Source: Maniola hyperantus (taxonomy: Eukaryota; Arthropoda; Insecta; Lepidoptera; Nymphalidae). From it: a stretch of DNA of 64,000 nt. The notes under the pieces are model-generated. The model saw only the letters and a list, made by a program, of their open reading frames with translations. It did no database searches and had not been told where the DNA came from. Below, in pieces: positions 52,014 through 62,719 of this stretch. The stretch is taken from the NCBI RefSeq assembly GCF_902806685.2, contig NC_048554.1:1302001-1366000 (forward strand), given 5' to 3'. Within the stretch, counting starts at the first letter, position 1. Each line of letters opens with the position of its first letter. A program made the translations under genes and the position numbers.

Positions 52014-52065
52014 CTGAAACAAACAAAATAAATTAATTTGAAAACCAAAATTTAATTATTTTTTT

Positions 52066-52275
52066 TAATGTATATAACGGGTACGATTAATTTACCGGAC
52101 AGCTCGTGAAGTTCCAGCGAAAAGACCAAGAAAGAGGGTAGTTCGCTACTGCCCTTGACAGCTCAAACTTTATCTCTCGCAGCACCGCAGTCCCGCCGCG
52201 ACCACGACCCGTGCAATTGGGTTGAAATATCGACAAATAAAAACAAAATTAATCGTGGTACCCGTTATATACATT
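52066..52275. mobile_element. MITE with AATGTATATAACGGGTAC TIRs, 210 bp
   Basis: Left AATGTATATAACGGGTACGA, right inverse GTACCCGTTATATACATT. Inserted 50 bp upstream of the acceptor for exon 1 and inverted relative to the copy at 51268. Confidence 0.85.
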
Positions 52276-52524
52276 AAAATATGTCGTTAAACCACGAAAT
52301 AAGCTTTAAATCATTAGTTTAAAATTAAATTAGTTTACTATATTTATATTTATAAACTCAGTATTTTTTGTTCTTTCATTTGACATCTCACCCGATACAA
52401 TAGAAAAAAGATTAAACCAGCCACGAAAGTGATGTATGTTCACTCAGTACTGAAGCGACTGTTAATGCCATTTAGTACCTACACTTTGCAGCTATCGTAA
52501 AACCATACTACGTTTAGGTACATA

Positions 52525-52672
52525 CAGTGGCGTGCAGGTCATAGAGGCATAAATGCACTGCTTACCCCAGTTGTAATTTAGTTCAATGCATATTTTCCAT
52601 TATGACCTGCATGTAAACAGGTTCCTACCTAACTAATGCCTACCCTGGCTTCGAACACTGTGCACGCCACTG
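52525..52672 (+). mobile_element. hAT-type MITE (148 bp) with perfect 8-bp target duplication
   Basis: CAGTGGCGTGCAGGTCATAG to GTGCACGCCACTG, flanked by GGTACATA on both sides. Nearly identical to 31541-31686. Confidence 0.93.
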
Positions 52673-52918
52673 GGTACATACATACATACATATGCAGCTA
52701 ACATAAAAATCTAAAGCAGCTAAGTCAAGCTACGTAGGTACTAAGCTAAGTTTAAAAGTGGTAAAGAAAGGAACTTTTCTTTCTGACGGCATTTTCTAGA
52801 GTTTAATTCTCGTAGATGGCGTCACGGGCGTATAATTACATCCGCCATCTTTACGTTTGAAGGAGGTTTAATAGTTTAACTATTTTTGAACTTGAGGGAA
52901 ATAGGTTATGTGTAAGGG

Positions 52919-53073
52919 CGCATTCCCACTGTGTCGTAACGATAAATACTTGTGCTGTTTACAGCACTATGGCTTGTATTATATAACTATATAGGACGGT
53001 ACGACTAACTGTCGTCTCTTTTGTAACAACAACACAACGATAAATTACGGTGACGACATAGTGGGAACGCGCC
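52919..53073. mobile_element. MITE with CGCATTCCCACTGTGTCGT TIRs
   Basis: Right end is the near inverse ACGACATAGTGGGAACGCG. GTAAGGG lies on both sides (52912-52918, 53074-53080). A second small GC-rich inverted pair (GCGCGCACCACGG ... AGTGCGCGCGC) follows at 53092-53200. Confidence 0.75.
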
Positions 53074-53261
53074 GTAAGGGTATAAGGGCTAGCGCGCACC
53101 ACGGCGGTGCGGTGAGTTGCGGTGCGTTTTAAAATCTGTAAATTTGAATGCAAGTGTACCAAAATCCGGTGCGGAATTAATTCCGCAGTGCGCGCGCTTC
53201 CATAAAGTTGTATAGTTCACAGATTTTGCGGGAAAAACGTAACGGGAAATTTACAAAAATG

Positions 53262-53350
53262 GTAAATTAAAACTACCTGACTATTCATAAGAACTTGTAA
53301 AAAGTTTACATGAATAAAAAAACATTCTATTCTATTCTATTCTATTCTAT
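53262..53350 (+). mobile_element. LINE 3' tail with (TCTAT)n
   Basis: AACTACCTGACTATTCATAA, TTTACATGAATAAAAAAACA, then (TTCTA)n. Forward version of the tail of the LINE at 60745-61487. Confidence 0.7.
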
Positions 53351-53464
53351 AGAGGTATTGAGGTAGTGCGCGCGAACTCTAAGTATGTTGCTAAGTTCAG
53401 TCCTGAAGGAACTGATTCTTACTGGTTCTCGCAAAACTAGAGATAAGTTTATTTGTGAAAAACA

Positions 53465-53612
53465 AAACCGCCCAAGTGCGAGTCAGGCTCGCGCAACGAG
53501 GGATCCGTACTACAGTCGTATTTTTCAACATTTTGCACGATAATTCAAAAACTATGATGCATAAAAATAAATAAAAATCTGTTTTAGAATGCACAAGTAA
53601 CTTCCATCTGAC
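53465..53612 (+). repeat. Dispersed repeat, GGCCAAGTGCGAGTC family, 5' third
   Basis: CCGCCCAAGTGCGAGTCAGG to TCTGTTTTAGAATGCAC, truncated. Confidence 0.7.
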
Positions 53613-53975
53613 TAACTCGTGTAGGAAAAACGCTTTATTTTTCAATTGGATAAAATTAAGCAGAGCATTTAATGATAAATAAAATTGAATAGAGCCTTTG
53701 AAGAGGGAAAGACCCAATAAAATAATACACCGCCCACTGAAGGCGTTGAAACTGGAAACAATTAAACTTTCTAATTGATACAGATATTAATTGTCTTCCC
53801 AATTGACATTGTTACATTTAGACCCAAAACTTCGCCCAATTCGCTCAATTACAATGATTGAAACGTGTCTTAGGAATTTTACGCCCGATGGCTACCTATC
53901 TTTCCTCAAAGGACGACTTTATCATACTTAAAAACTATAAGGGTTCCTTGCTTACTACGGAACCCTAAAAAGAAA

Positions 53976-54193
53976 GTCACTACCCATATTATAAATGCAA
54001 GTGTGTTTGTTTGTTGGTTTATCCTTCAATCACGCCGCAACGGAGCAACCGATTGAGCTGATTATTTACATGAATATAGTTGAAGACCTGGAGGGTAACA
54101 TTATGCTACTTTTTATTCCGGAAAATTAAAGAGATCCCAGGGGGTTTTTGAAAATCTAAATCCACGCAGACGAAGTCGTGGGCATCAGCTAGT
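53976..54193 (+). mobile_element. Helitron-type family 2, complete
   Basis: CACTACCCATATTATAAATG to GACGAAGTCGTGGGCATCAG-CTAGT. Followed at once by the 5' half of a family 1 copy in reverse (54194-54309). Confidence 0.78.
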
Positions 54194-54309
54194 ATTTTTA
54201 GCCTATGTCCTTTCCCGGAGCTACATCTTTACCAAATTTTGTCAAAATCGGTTAAACCGACGGACAGACAGACAGACACACTTTCGCATTTATAATATTA
54301 GTATGGATT
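54194..54309 (-). mobile_element. Helitron-type family 1, half element
   Basis: GCCTATGTCCTTTCCCGGAG, GACAGACACACTTTCGCATT-TATAATATTAGTATGG. The CTAGT half is missing. Confidence 0.68.
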
Positions 54310-54346
54310 TACTCAATGCTCATTGCTCAAGTTTTATAATACAACT

Positions 54347-54562
54347 AACTTAGCTTATACTCGCGACTTCGTCCGCGTGGACTACACAAATTTCAAACCC
54401 CTATTTCACCCCCTTAGGCGTTGTATTTCAAAAAATCCTTTCTTAGCGGATGCCTACGTCATAATAGCTATCAGCATGCCAAATTTCAGCCCAATCCGTC
54501 TAGTAGTTTGAGCTGTGCGTTGAAAGATCAGTCAGCCAGTCAGTCACCTTTACCTTTTTATA
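54347..54562 (-). mobile_element. Helitron-type family 3
   Basis: ACTTAGCTTATACTCGCGAC to CCTTTACCTTTTTATA. Confidence 0.78.
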
Positions 54563-54931
54563 AGTCCCGCAAATTGCTATTGCGCCGGACCCATGTCTCA
54601 TTAACATCGAAATGAAACGTCAGCCGAAATAAAAATATACCATCAGCTCGAAACTTCAGTCTAGAGCTGACGTCACTAAAATAGCGGCCACGCGTATTAG
54701 CAATATGCGGGACCTATACAACTACAAGTTAAAACTGTTCAACAACAAAAACAAAAAGTAAACACCCGAATCAATGCAACACTTGAATTTATTGCGAGTT
54801 GGGGCCACCATTAAATATTCGTTGCAGCATTTCCAAATATAGCGTGATTCGTGGATATTAATTGTACAAACCGCAGCTTGTAGCGATCACATACTGCTGC
54901 GGTGCCGCTGCGCGACGCTTAACAATGTAAT

Positions 54932-55075
54932 AAAGTCAAAGTCAAAGTCAAATGATTTATTCAAAATAGGTAATAAATTACTCTTATTGATAATAACATT
55001 CATATATTGGAATAGAATAGGTACAAAATACGGGGTGTAACTAGCACGCTAGCAAAAACGAAGACAGGTGACAAT
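54932..55075. repeat. LINE tail and TIR-element fragment
   Basis: 54932-55010 (GTCAAA)n with TGATTTATTCAAAATAGG; 55028-55085 GGGGTGTAACTAGCACGCTA-GC, the left end of the element at 47845. Confidence 0.55.
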
Positions 55076-55101
55076 ACTGATGATTACTGATGATATCACA
55101 A

Positions 55102-55432
55102 AAAAACCGGCCAAGTGCGAGTCAGGCTCGCGCAATGAGGGTTCCGTACTACAGTCGTATTTTTTCGACATTTTGCACGATAATTCAAAAACTATGATGC
55201 ATAAAAATAAATAAAAATCTGTTTTAGAATGTACAGGTAAAGACCTTTCATATGATACCCCACTTGATATAGTCACTCACTTCGAAAGTTGAAAATACTA
55301 ATTATTAGTTCATGACCACAATTTAATTTTGTTTTGTGTGATCTAACCCTAAATTCACGGTTTTCAGATTTTTCCCCAAATGTCAGCTATAAGATGTACC
55401 TACCTGCCAAATTTCATGATTCTAAATAAAGA
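55102..55432 (+). repeat. Dispersed repeat, GGCCAAGTGCGAGTC family, 3' truncated
   Basis: CCGGCCAAGTGCGAGTCAGG to CCAAATTTCATGATTCTA, then a family 4-like Helitron piece (55433-55620, CCGTAAG-less, ending GATAGATCAGTCAGTCAG). Confidence 0.75.
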
Positions 55433-55624
55433 TCCTAAAATACGATTTTCTTTATTTTTAACCAAAAGGCGAAATGTCAATTTTCATACAAAATTTCATC
55501 CCCTACTTAGCTTCCTTAAAAATGGAATTTCCGAAAATCTTGAGCGTCTAAATTATAAAAGAACCTACTGTCTAACTCCAATGGATTAGGCTGTGCGTTG
55601 ATAGATCAGTCAGTCAGTCAGAAC

Positions 55625-56285
55625 AAGTCTATTTATATGTAGTATGTACAAGTAGATTTAAAAATAAAAGTGTGTTAGTAGATATCTGTATTTGTCTTTT
55701 TATAATATAATTAATCATAATATGTGTATAAATTTGTGTAGGTATGTGTTGCGCATAAAAATCATATTGTGTATAAATTTGTGTACATAATAAAAATTGT
55801 TTCAACAAAAACGACAAAAATAATAGGCTGAATGTTATTTAAAAACTAGAGCCAGTATCAAACGCTCTTGTTTTTGAACAAACTAAAAATATTTAAAAAA
55901 ATCTACATTTAAAATATTTACTCGATAGGTTTTTCAGTTATTTCGCCCGTTCTTTGTTCGGCGCACGTCATTCTGGCTTTTGTGTTAAATTATTCACGTC
56001 ACCGGAAAGTATTCGAGGGAAGGCTGGCTGTACTTTCAATGGGAAGTGTTTTTAATTGCTGTTCTGTGTGCGGCCGCAAATTGGTACACAAGTAAAGATA
56101 TTTTTTTTTAATTAGTCCCTTTTATTAGCTGCCAACGTTTGTGAAAAAAAGAATTGGGTTGAATACCAGAGGTGTTAGTATAATATTTTTAAAGTGAAAA
56201 CTTTTTTAGGCGCGTATTGTGATTTTGGAATGGGTAAAATCTTCAAGGTCGCGTCACCGCGGAGTGCCGTTAGATGTCAAAAGCA
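55625..56285. other. Upstream flank, unassigned
   Basis: AT-rich. 55680-55800 has repeated GTGTATAAATTTGTGTA words. 55945-56010 (GGTTTTTCAGTTATTTCGCC, CACGTCACCGGAAAGTATTC) has echoes at 56865 and 57765 (ATTATTCACATCACCGG), a dispersed block. Confidence 0.35.
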
Positions 56286-56690
56286 CCGAGGGTTCCGTAC
56301 TACAGTGGTATTTTTTCGACATCTTGCACAATAAAGCATAAAAATAAATAAAAATCTGTTTTTGAATGTACAGGTAAAGCCCTTTCATATGATACTCCTT
56401 CATATATAGTTATCTTAATTTCTTTGAAAGTTGAAAATACTAATAATTAGTTCATGACCACAATTTTTTTATGTGATGTAACCACAAATTTACGGTTTTC
56501 AGATTTATGATTTATGATTTCTAAATTTCATGATTCTAGGTCAACAGGAAGTACCCTGTAGGTTTCTTGACAGACCAACAGGCAGACAAACAGACAGACA
56601 GACAGACAGACCGACAGACAGACAACAAAGTGATCCTATATAAGGGTTCCGTTTTTCCTTTTGAGGTACGGAACCCTAAAAAAACCCTTA
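56286..56690 (+). repeat. Dispersed repeat, GGCCAAGTGCGAGTC family, 5' end lost
   Basis: AGGGTTCCGTACTACAGTGG to TTTTGAGGTACGGAACCC with a long (ACAG)n block (56571-56625). Confidence 0.75.
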
Positions 56691-56864
56691 AATGATGTTA
56701 CTTGCTGCTACGGAACCCTTCATGGGCAATTCCGACTCGCACTTGGCCAGTTTTTTTATTAAAGCTTTTAGGCTCAACCTTTGTCTTAACTTTGTTTTGT
56801 ATGGGACTGTCCTAATATTGTTATCAACTTATTAAACGTGGCATACTCTAGAGTTCGCTAGTAA

Positions 56865-57062
56865 ATTATTCACATCACCGGAAAGTGTCTGAGTGAAGGC
56901 AGTATGTATCGGGGAGGCTGTATCGGAAGAGTTTTAATTATTGGTTAACTGGGCCACCTCAAAGTTGTAAGACCCATTTTCCTAGTCTTTCATATTTAAA
57001 AGCTCTTGCGGGTCGGGAGAATAAGTTGCGAAAGAGCATGCAATTTTTTGGGGTACACCTTA
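56865..57062 (+). repeat. Duplicated segment, copy 1
   Basis: TTCGCTAGTAAATTATTCAC, ATTGGTTAACTGGGCCACCT and CAAGACCCATTTTCC-like words recur at 57757-57885 (copy 2), about 890 bp away, with a dispersed repeat between. Confidence 0.7.
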
Positions 57063-57064
57063 TT

Positions 57065-57502
57065 TTTTTAGGGTTCCGTACCTCAAAAGGAAAAACGGAA
57101 CCCTTATAGGACCACTTTGTTGTCTGTCTGTCTGTCTGTTTGTCAAGAAACCTACAGGGTACTTCCCGTTGACCTAGAATCATGAAATTTGGCAGGTAGG
57201 TAGATCTTATAGCTGATATTTGGGGAAAAATCTGAAAACCGTGAATTTGTGGTTACATCACACAAAAAAAATTAAATTGTGGTCATGAACTAATAATTAG
57301 TATTTTCAATTTTCTAAGTAAGATTACTATATCAAGTGGGGTATCATATGAAAGGTCTTCACCTGTGCATTCTAAAACAGATTGTTATTTATTTTTATGT
57401 AACACAGTTTTTGAATTATCCTGCAAAATGTCAAAAAAATACGACTGTAGTACGGAACCCTCATTGCGCGAGCCTAACTCGCACTTGGCCGGTTTTTATT
57501 TT
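57065..57502 (-). repeat. Dispersed repeat, GGCCAAGTGCGAGTC family, complete
   Basis: AGGGTTCCGTACCTCAAAAG to CTAACTCGCACTTGGCCGG, about 438 bp, the best reverse copy. It separates the duplicated segments at 56865 and 57757. Confidence 0.8.
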
Positions 57503-57756
57503 AAAAGGTTGATGAAACTATCTTTTGAATGGTTTGTCTTATCCAGCAATTCTTTTGCTTGAGGTAAGTGAAGGAAGCATCGATATAACCAACTCTTAGG
57601 GATAACATATTATGATGTATGGTATAATTTAAGAAATAAGTAATCGTTTTTCTTTCTTTTTATCTTTGTATGAAAAAAAAGTAGTATGGATGACGTATCT
57701 ACAAGGTGATTACGTACGAGTATCTAGTCACAAACATGGTATACTTTATCCAAGAA

Positions 57757-57900
57757 TTCGCTAGTAAATTATTCACATCACCGGGAAGTGTCTGGAGGCA
57801 ATACCAGGGAAGTGGGAGCTATATCGAGAGCGTTTTAATTATTGTTTAACTGGGCCGCCGCAAAATTGCAAGACCCATTTTCCTTGTTTATCAAGTCTTT
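57757..57900 (+). repeat. Duplicated segment, copy 2
   Basis: AATTCGCTAGTAAATTATTC, GTTTAACTGGGCCGCCGCAA and AAGACCCATTTTCCTTG match copy 1. Confidence 0.7.
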
Positions 57901-58114
57901 GTGTTATATTTAAAGGCTTTTTCAGGCTTGTGGTTAAATAGAAAAATAGCATAAGTACAATATTTTGAGTTGAACCTTCAATAACTTTTTGCTATATAAA
58001 TTTACAACTAGATAGTGAGGTCAATTGATTAAATAACTTTGTTCAATGTCATAATTTTCATAGAGTTTTACATAAACTTCAAGGAAATTTCTAAATAATT
58101 TTAAATATGTCATA

Positions 58115-58290
58115 TCAAAAATTGCGGACCAGCAGGAATCGAACCCGCGTCTCCTGTGATCGCGCCCGGCACGGGTCGTGGTCACGACTGGACTGCAGTG
58201 CTGCGAGAGATAAAGTTCGAGCTGTTATGTACCCGTTTTCTACATTAAAATAAGTCGTCAAACCACGCAAATCGCAATAAGCTTAAAATC
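58115..58290 (+). repeat. SINE C fragment joined to MITE (GGACTGCAGTGCTGCGAGAG)
   Basis: GCAGGAATCGAACCCGCGTC (SINE C B box in reverse) runs directly into CACGACTGGACTGCAGTGCT, the MITE also at 51268 and 52066. Confidence 0.6.
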
Positions 58291-58324
58291 ATCAAAAGTT
58301 TATTCGATAAGAGATGTTTGTATT

Positions 58325-58625
58325 TTCTTGACTTCGTTAAGATAAGTAGCAAAAATTCTCCCATATAATATGCTAAGCCCATAATAATGACCGACTCTGC
58401 TAACGCACAATAGGTATACCACAAGCATTGTGCGTTTATTTAGCACTCTTTTCAGGTGATGGAACTTACCCAGTACAGACCTTAACTTATTGCAAACTAA
58501 ACTTACATGCCCCTTCCAATTAAAATGTTTATCTATTAATAACCCTAAATATTTATATTTTCCTACAAACTCTAACTTTTGGCAACTACACGCGTTCTTA
58601 TTTCTATGCAGACAGTCATAGATAT
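58325..58625 (-). mobile_element. LINE (Jockey/CR1-like) reverse transcriptase fragment
   Basis: Reverse strand reads FVGKYKYLGLLIDKHFNW, VCNKLRSVLGKFHHLKRVLN and GLSILYGRIF, the post-catalytic thumb region of CR1/Jockey RT. The element differs from that at 49560 and 60745. Truncated at both ends. Confidence 0.75.
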
Positions 58626-58936
58626 GTCCATGAAATAACTTTGTTCACGTATGATGACCGCGCGTTTAGCCGGCTGATAACGAAGCGAATTTATTGCCAT
58701 CGCGATTGTATAAATAATTCAGTGTATGTGGGAAAATCGCAGTGAAATATGTTTCTAACCTCATGTGCACATTGAAATACAGTGAAATAATGAATGGGTC
58801 GTGTTTATAACACCAACAAATTAACTAAATTGAGAGCTTAAAAAACTTTAATAGGTTGGCGACTAATTCTCAGCATCTAAAAAACAAAAATATAGGAACC
58901 TAATAATATCACTGTAAGTATAATATTATCTCATCG

Positions 58937-59153
58937 TCTAAACATATAAAAGGAAAAGGTGACTGACTGACTGATCTATCAACGCAGAGATCAAACTACT
59001 GGACGGATCGGGCTGAAATTTGGCATGCAGATAGCTATTATGACGTAGGCATCCGCTAAGAAAGATTTTTTGAAAAGTCAACCCCTAAGGGGGTGAAATA
59101 GGGGTTCGAAATTTGTGTAGTCCACGCGGACGAAGTCGCGAGCATAAGCTAGT
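58937..59153 (+). mobile_element. Helitron-type family 3, complete
   Basis: AACATATAAAAGGAAAAGGT to CGGACGAAGTCGCGAGCATA-AGCTAGT. Confidence 0.82.
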
Positions 59154-59156
59154 ATC

Positions 59157-59355
59157 TTATAAAAATAAAAATAAATCGCCGAAATGTATGTACATACGCG
59201 CATTATTTTCGAACGATTGCAACAAATTGGTGAATTCTGTTTTGTTGTGTTTATAATAATTGTCACGATAAGGCATGTAGGGATGATTTTTTTTGGAAAA
59301 TCCACGGGAAAAGACAGTTCCCGCGGGACGCGGGGGAAGTCGCGGGCAACTGCTA
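59157..59355 (+). mobile_element. Helitron-type family 5
   Basis: Starts CTTATAAAAATAAAAATAAA-TCGC, ends GGGGGAAGTCGCGGGCAACT-GCTACT. Abuts the CTAGT of the preceding element. Confidence 0.6.
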
Positions 59356-59929
59356 CTTTTATATAATTTTCTGCCATCGAGAATAAACTACGGGTGGAAA
59401 ATTAATAGTTTTATTATTACGCCGTTTCTGTATTTTTATGGAGCTTTAACTGCTTATTCAATTTCCGTGTCGCAAAATTTAAAATCCTGTAAATTTTTTT
59501 AAATAAAAAAATTGAAGTCACTGTTTAAGTTTTTAGTCGTCGGAAAATAAATCCCCGTGGTGAATAGTTACAATGATATTTTTCCTTCACTTTTTCTCTT
59601 TGACCTACTGAAACCACACACAGCTGTGTATCAAAGGGCCCATAATCCATATGGACGCGGTCTAAGGGCAAATAAACGAAATTACTGGGGTCGCGTAGTT
59701 TTAAGGCGAGCGTTTGCTCGTGACGGATTTATTTGGTCGGATTGTTTTTCCTTATTATGTACGGTACGGGGATAATGGGTTTTCTTTGCTCCCAATCTGA
59801 ACCGTATAAATAAGTTATTTTTTTCGCTTTTGGATGGGTTTCCCACTTCCTGAACCAAAAACTGTCAGTTTTAAATCCCTGTTTTTTTATATTTCAAAGC
59901 TATCTGCAATCAGTCATTTGTCTGATTTG
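59356..59929. other. Upstream flank, unassigned
   Basis: No gene or bounded repeat recognised; ORFs are near chance length. Confidence 0.3.
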
Positions 59930-59997
59930 TGGTTTGTCCTTCAATCACGTCGCAACGGTGTAACGACGTGATTTTTGCATGGGTATAGATAAAGACC

Positions 59998-60670
59998 GAG
60001 AGATTGAAACAAGAGTGACAAACGCATGGAGAAAATACTGGTCATTCAAAGAGATTATGAAGAACAGCCAATACCCTATGTCTTCAAAAAGAAAACTCTT
60101 TAACTTATGCATTCTTCCTACCCTGACTTACGGATGCCAAACATGGGCGCTGACTCAGAAAACCCTTCAAAAAATTAGGACTTGCCAAAGAGGCATGGAA
60201 CGCAGCATGTTGGGCTTCACCAGAAAGGACAGGAAGACATGCAAAGATCTAAGACGAATCACCAAACTCGAAGATGTAGTCATCCAAACCAATATACTGA
60301 AATGGAGATGGACTGGACACATGCTTTGAGAGAAGTCAAAGAAGTGGACCAAAGCTATAACAGAATGGGAAGTTAGGGATGGCTCAAAGCAGAATAGGGG
60401 TAGACAAAGGAAGCACTGGGTAGACGATATAAAGCAGACAGCGGGGTCACTATGGACAAGAGAAGCACAAAACAGACTCATATGGAAAAACCTGGAGTAG
60501 ACCTATGCGTCAGAAGACGCGCTGATCGCAAAGGAACTAAAGTGCGAGATTTAAATTATGTAATTGTTAAATGTAAATTCAGCAATAAAGGCTTTATTTA
60601 TTTTAGTTAGTACTCGTAGTTTAATTAGTGTAATTGGGCTTTATTATTTATTTATTTATTTATTTAATTT
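59998..60670 (+). mobile_element. RTE-like LINE, 5' truncated, with 12-bp target duplication
   Basis: Reads LCILPTLTYGCQTWALTQKT, CQRGMERSMLGFTRKDR and LKWRWTGHML, then after one frameshift KKWTKAITEWEVRDGSK and RQRKHWVDDIKQTAGSLW, the C-terminal region of RTE reverse transcriptases. Ends AATAAAGGC ... (TTTA)n. TAGATAAAGACC flanks both sides. A stop and a frameshift make it inactive. Confidence 0.9.
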
Positions 60671-60744
60671 TAGATAAAGACCTGGAGAGTGACATAGGCT
60701 ACTTTTTATTCCGGAAAATCAAAGGGTTCCCACGGGATTCTTAA

Positions 60745-61487
60745 TAATAGAATAGAATAGAATAGAATAGAATGTTTTTTTATTCATGTAAACTTTTTAA
60801 AAGTGCTTATGAATAGCCAGGTAGTTTTAATTTACCACTGGTTCGGAATGCCGTTCCTACCGAGAAGAACCAGCAAGAAACTCGGCGGTTGCTCTTTTTA
60901 ATTTTTCAATTTACAATGTTATTATACCGTACTGTACAAGCCATTGCAGCCCCGTGCATTGCTGGAGCGAGTCAAATCCAAGCTTTTTTATCGTTTACAT
61001 AGTCTGCGACTGTATAATATGCTTTTTTTAGGAGCATACTTTTAACACATTTTTTAAACTTGTGTAAAGGCAAGTCTAAAATTGCTTGTGGAATTTTATT
61101 ATAAAATATTACACTCATTCCCACAAATGACTTTCCCACCTTCCAGAGGCGGAGCGCAGGAGTAGCTAGCTTATTTTTGTTTCTAGTTTGCCTATCATGG
61201 AGATCACTGATTTTTTTTTTTTGTAACTGTGAATGTTTTGTCGTACAAAAATATATTGTAAATATATTGGGAAGCTACTGTAAGAATACCTATTTCCTTA
61301 AATATCTCTCGTAGGGAATCGCGCGGTTTTAAATTATAAATTGCACGTATTGCCATTTTTTGTAATACGAATATTTTCCCAATATCTGCCGCTTTACCCC
61401 ACAGCAAGACTCCGTAAGACATAATACTGTGGAAATAGGCAAAATACACAATTTTTGCAGTTTCCACGTCAGTTACCTGTCGAATAA
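60745..61487 (-). mobile_element. LINE (Jockey-like), 5' truncated, (AATAG)n tail
   Basis: Reverse strand reads VYFAYFHSIMSYGVLLWGKA, VLQKMAIRAIYNLKPRDSLR, the RT C-terminal region, then a 3' UTR with GGCGGTTGCTCTTTT-like words and the pentamer tail (AGAAT)n at 60748-60773. Confidence 0.85.
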
Positions 61488-61657
61488 AACCTAATTCCAC
61501 GCTGACGAAGTTGCCGGCATCAGCTAGTTTATAATAAGGGTACTTACTGATCTAGTTTTAAAGTTAGCTATAGTAGTGTCATAATATAAGTTAGACTAAT
61601 ACTGATACTCACAACGTAGATAATTTATAGCTGCGGATATTACCTTTGGTGTTAGGG

Positions 61658-61717
61658 GCTTACACCCGCTCCGTCGGCAGCGCCTTGCGTCCTGCGAGCA
61701 TGCGAGACCTGCAACAA
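61658..61717 (-). other. Candidate 5' untranslated exon of the Ig/DB/FN3 gene
   Basis: GC-rich 60-bp island on the reverse strand: TTCCTTGTTGCAG|GTCTCG as acceptor and GCGG|GTGTAAG as weak donor. Orientation and position fit an untranslated exon upstream of exon 1, whose ATG directly follows an acceptor. No transcript evidence; it may be chance. Confidence 0.3.
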
Positions 61718-61892
61718 GGAAATGTGTTATTAATAACATGCTCTCAACTCTCAGCTTACTCTTATTTATTTACTTTATCATACGAAAATCATATGCGGAA
61801 GTCTCTGGGAACACATCGCATAATTATTATCCCAAGAAAACTCCCTACCGTTAAGTGAATAATGGAAAATGATGAAAATTCTTACAATGATT

Positions 61893-62062
61893 TATAGCTA
61901 GAGTACGCGGCAGAAACACACTTCGGATTTGTATAGCGTTGTCTCTGTCACTCATACTTATATGACGTTTTGTCGGTCTCAACGACAGAGACATAATGCC
62001 CTACAAATCTATCTCCTTATAAAATTGCAATTCAATGTGCATTATTTTCTGCTGCGTTAAGT
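61893..62062. mobile_element. MITE, GTACGCGGCAGAAA family
   Basis: Left AGAGTACGCGGCAGAAACAC, right ATTATTTTCTGCTGCGTTAA; interior GTTGTCTCTGTCACTCATAC and TTTTGTCGGTCTCAACGACA. Confidence 0.75.
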
Positions 62063-62149
62063 ACGTTACTCCCGAGTGTATAGGCTATAAATTTTATTAT
62101 ATCGCGCGGACAAAGTTGCGGGAAAAAGCTAGTCGTTTATATTTATTTA

Positions 62150-62332
62150 CATTATGGACAACACTCAGGCTTGCAGGTTTCCTCACGATGTATTCATTCA
62201 CCGTTAAAGCAAGTGATATTTAATTCCTTAAAACGCACATAACTCCGAAAAGTTAGAGGTGCGTGCCCAGTATCGAATCCCCAAGGTCCGATTAGAAGGC
62301 GGACGTCCTAACTACTTGGCTATCACAGCTTA
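62150..62332 (-). mobile_element. tRNA-derived SINE, family A, head half
   Basis: CAGGTTTCCTCACGATG, AAAACGCACATAACTCCG, ATCGAATCCCCAAGGTC (mutated B box), CCTAACTACTTGGCTATCAC. Confidence 0.75.
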
Positions 62333-62719
62333 GCTTAATATCACTCTTTCTTTATTGTTCCGTGGTTGTTTGTAGACTATAGTCGAGACTCGAGAGGCTC
62401 TACATCGTAACGTTTCAGCAAATTACGAGATCTGTTCAAACCCACCCCATGCACATAAAATACGTAATGCTCTAATGCAATTTCGTTGGAAGCATCTCAC
62501 CGATATGTTTTGCGAAAGAATGTGTTTGTTTACTTGATACTCGTATGAGAGCTCCTCCAAGAATAGGGTATTTCACACCAAGCGAGAAAAAATCTAAAAA
62601 TGTGTAATATTCCCACATGCAGGCAATGCACACCAATGACAAGTTACCTTTTCATACTCCTACTCATTTTAAATTGCAAATCTTTATGTACTCTTTCACT
62701 AAGAAAATTCCTTATCTTC

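Larger units (their letters stand above)
59930..61530 (+). mobile_element. Helitron-type family 2 broken in three pieces by two LINE insertions
   Basis: Piece 1 59930-59997 (TTCAATCACGTCGCAACGG ... AGATAAAGACC), piece 2 60671-60744 (TAGATAAAGACCTGGAGAG ... CCACGGGATTCTTAA), piece 3 61488-61529 (AAACCTAATTCCACGCTGAC ... CAGCTAGT). Joined, they give one ordinary family 2 element. Confidence 0.85.
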
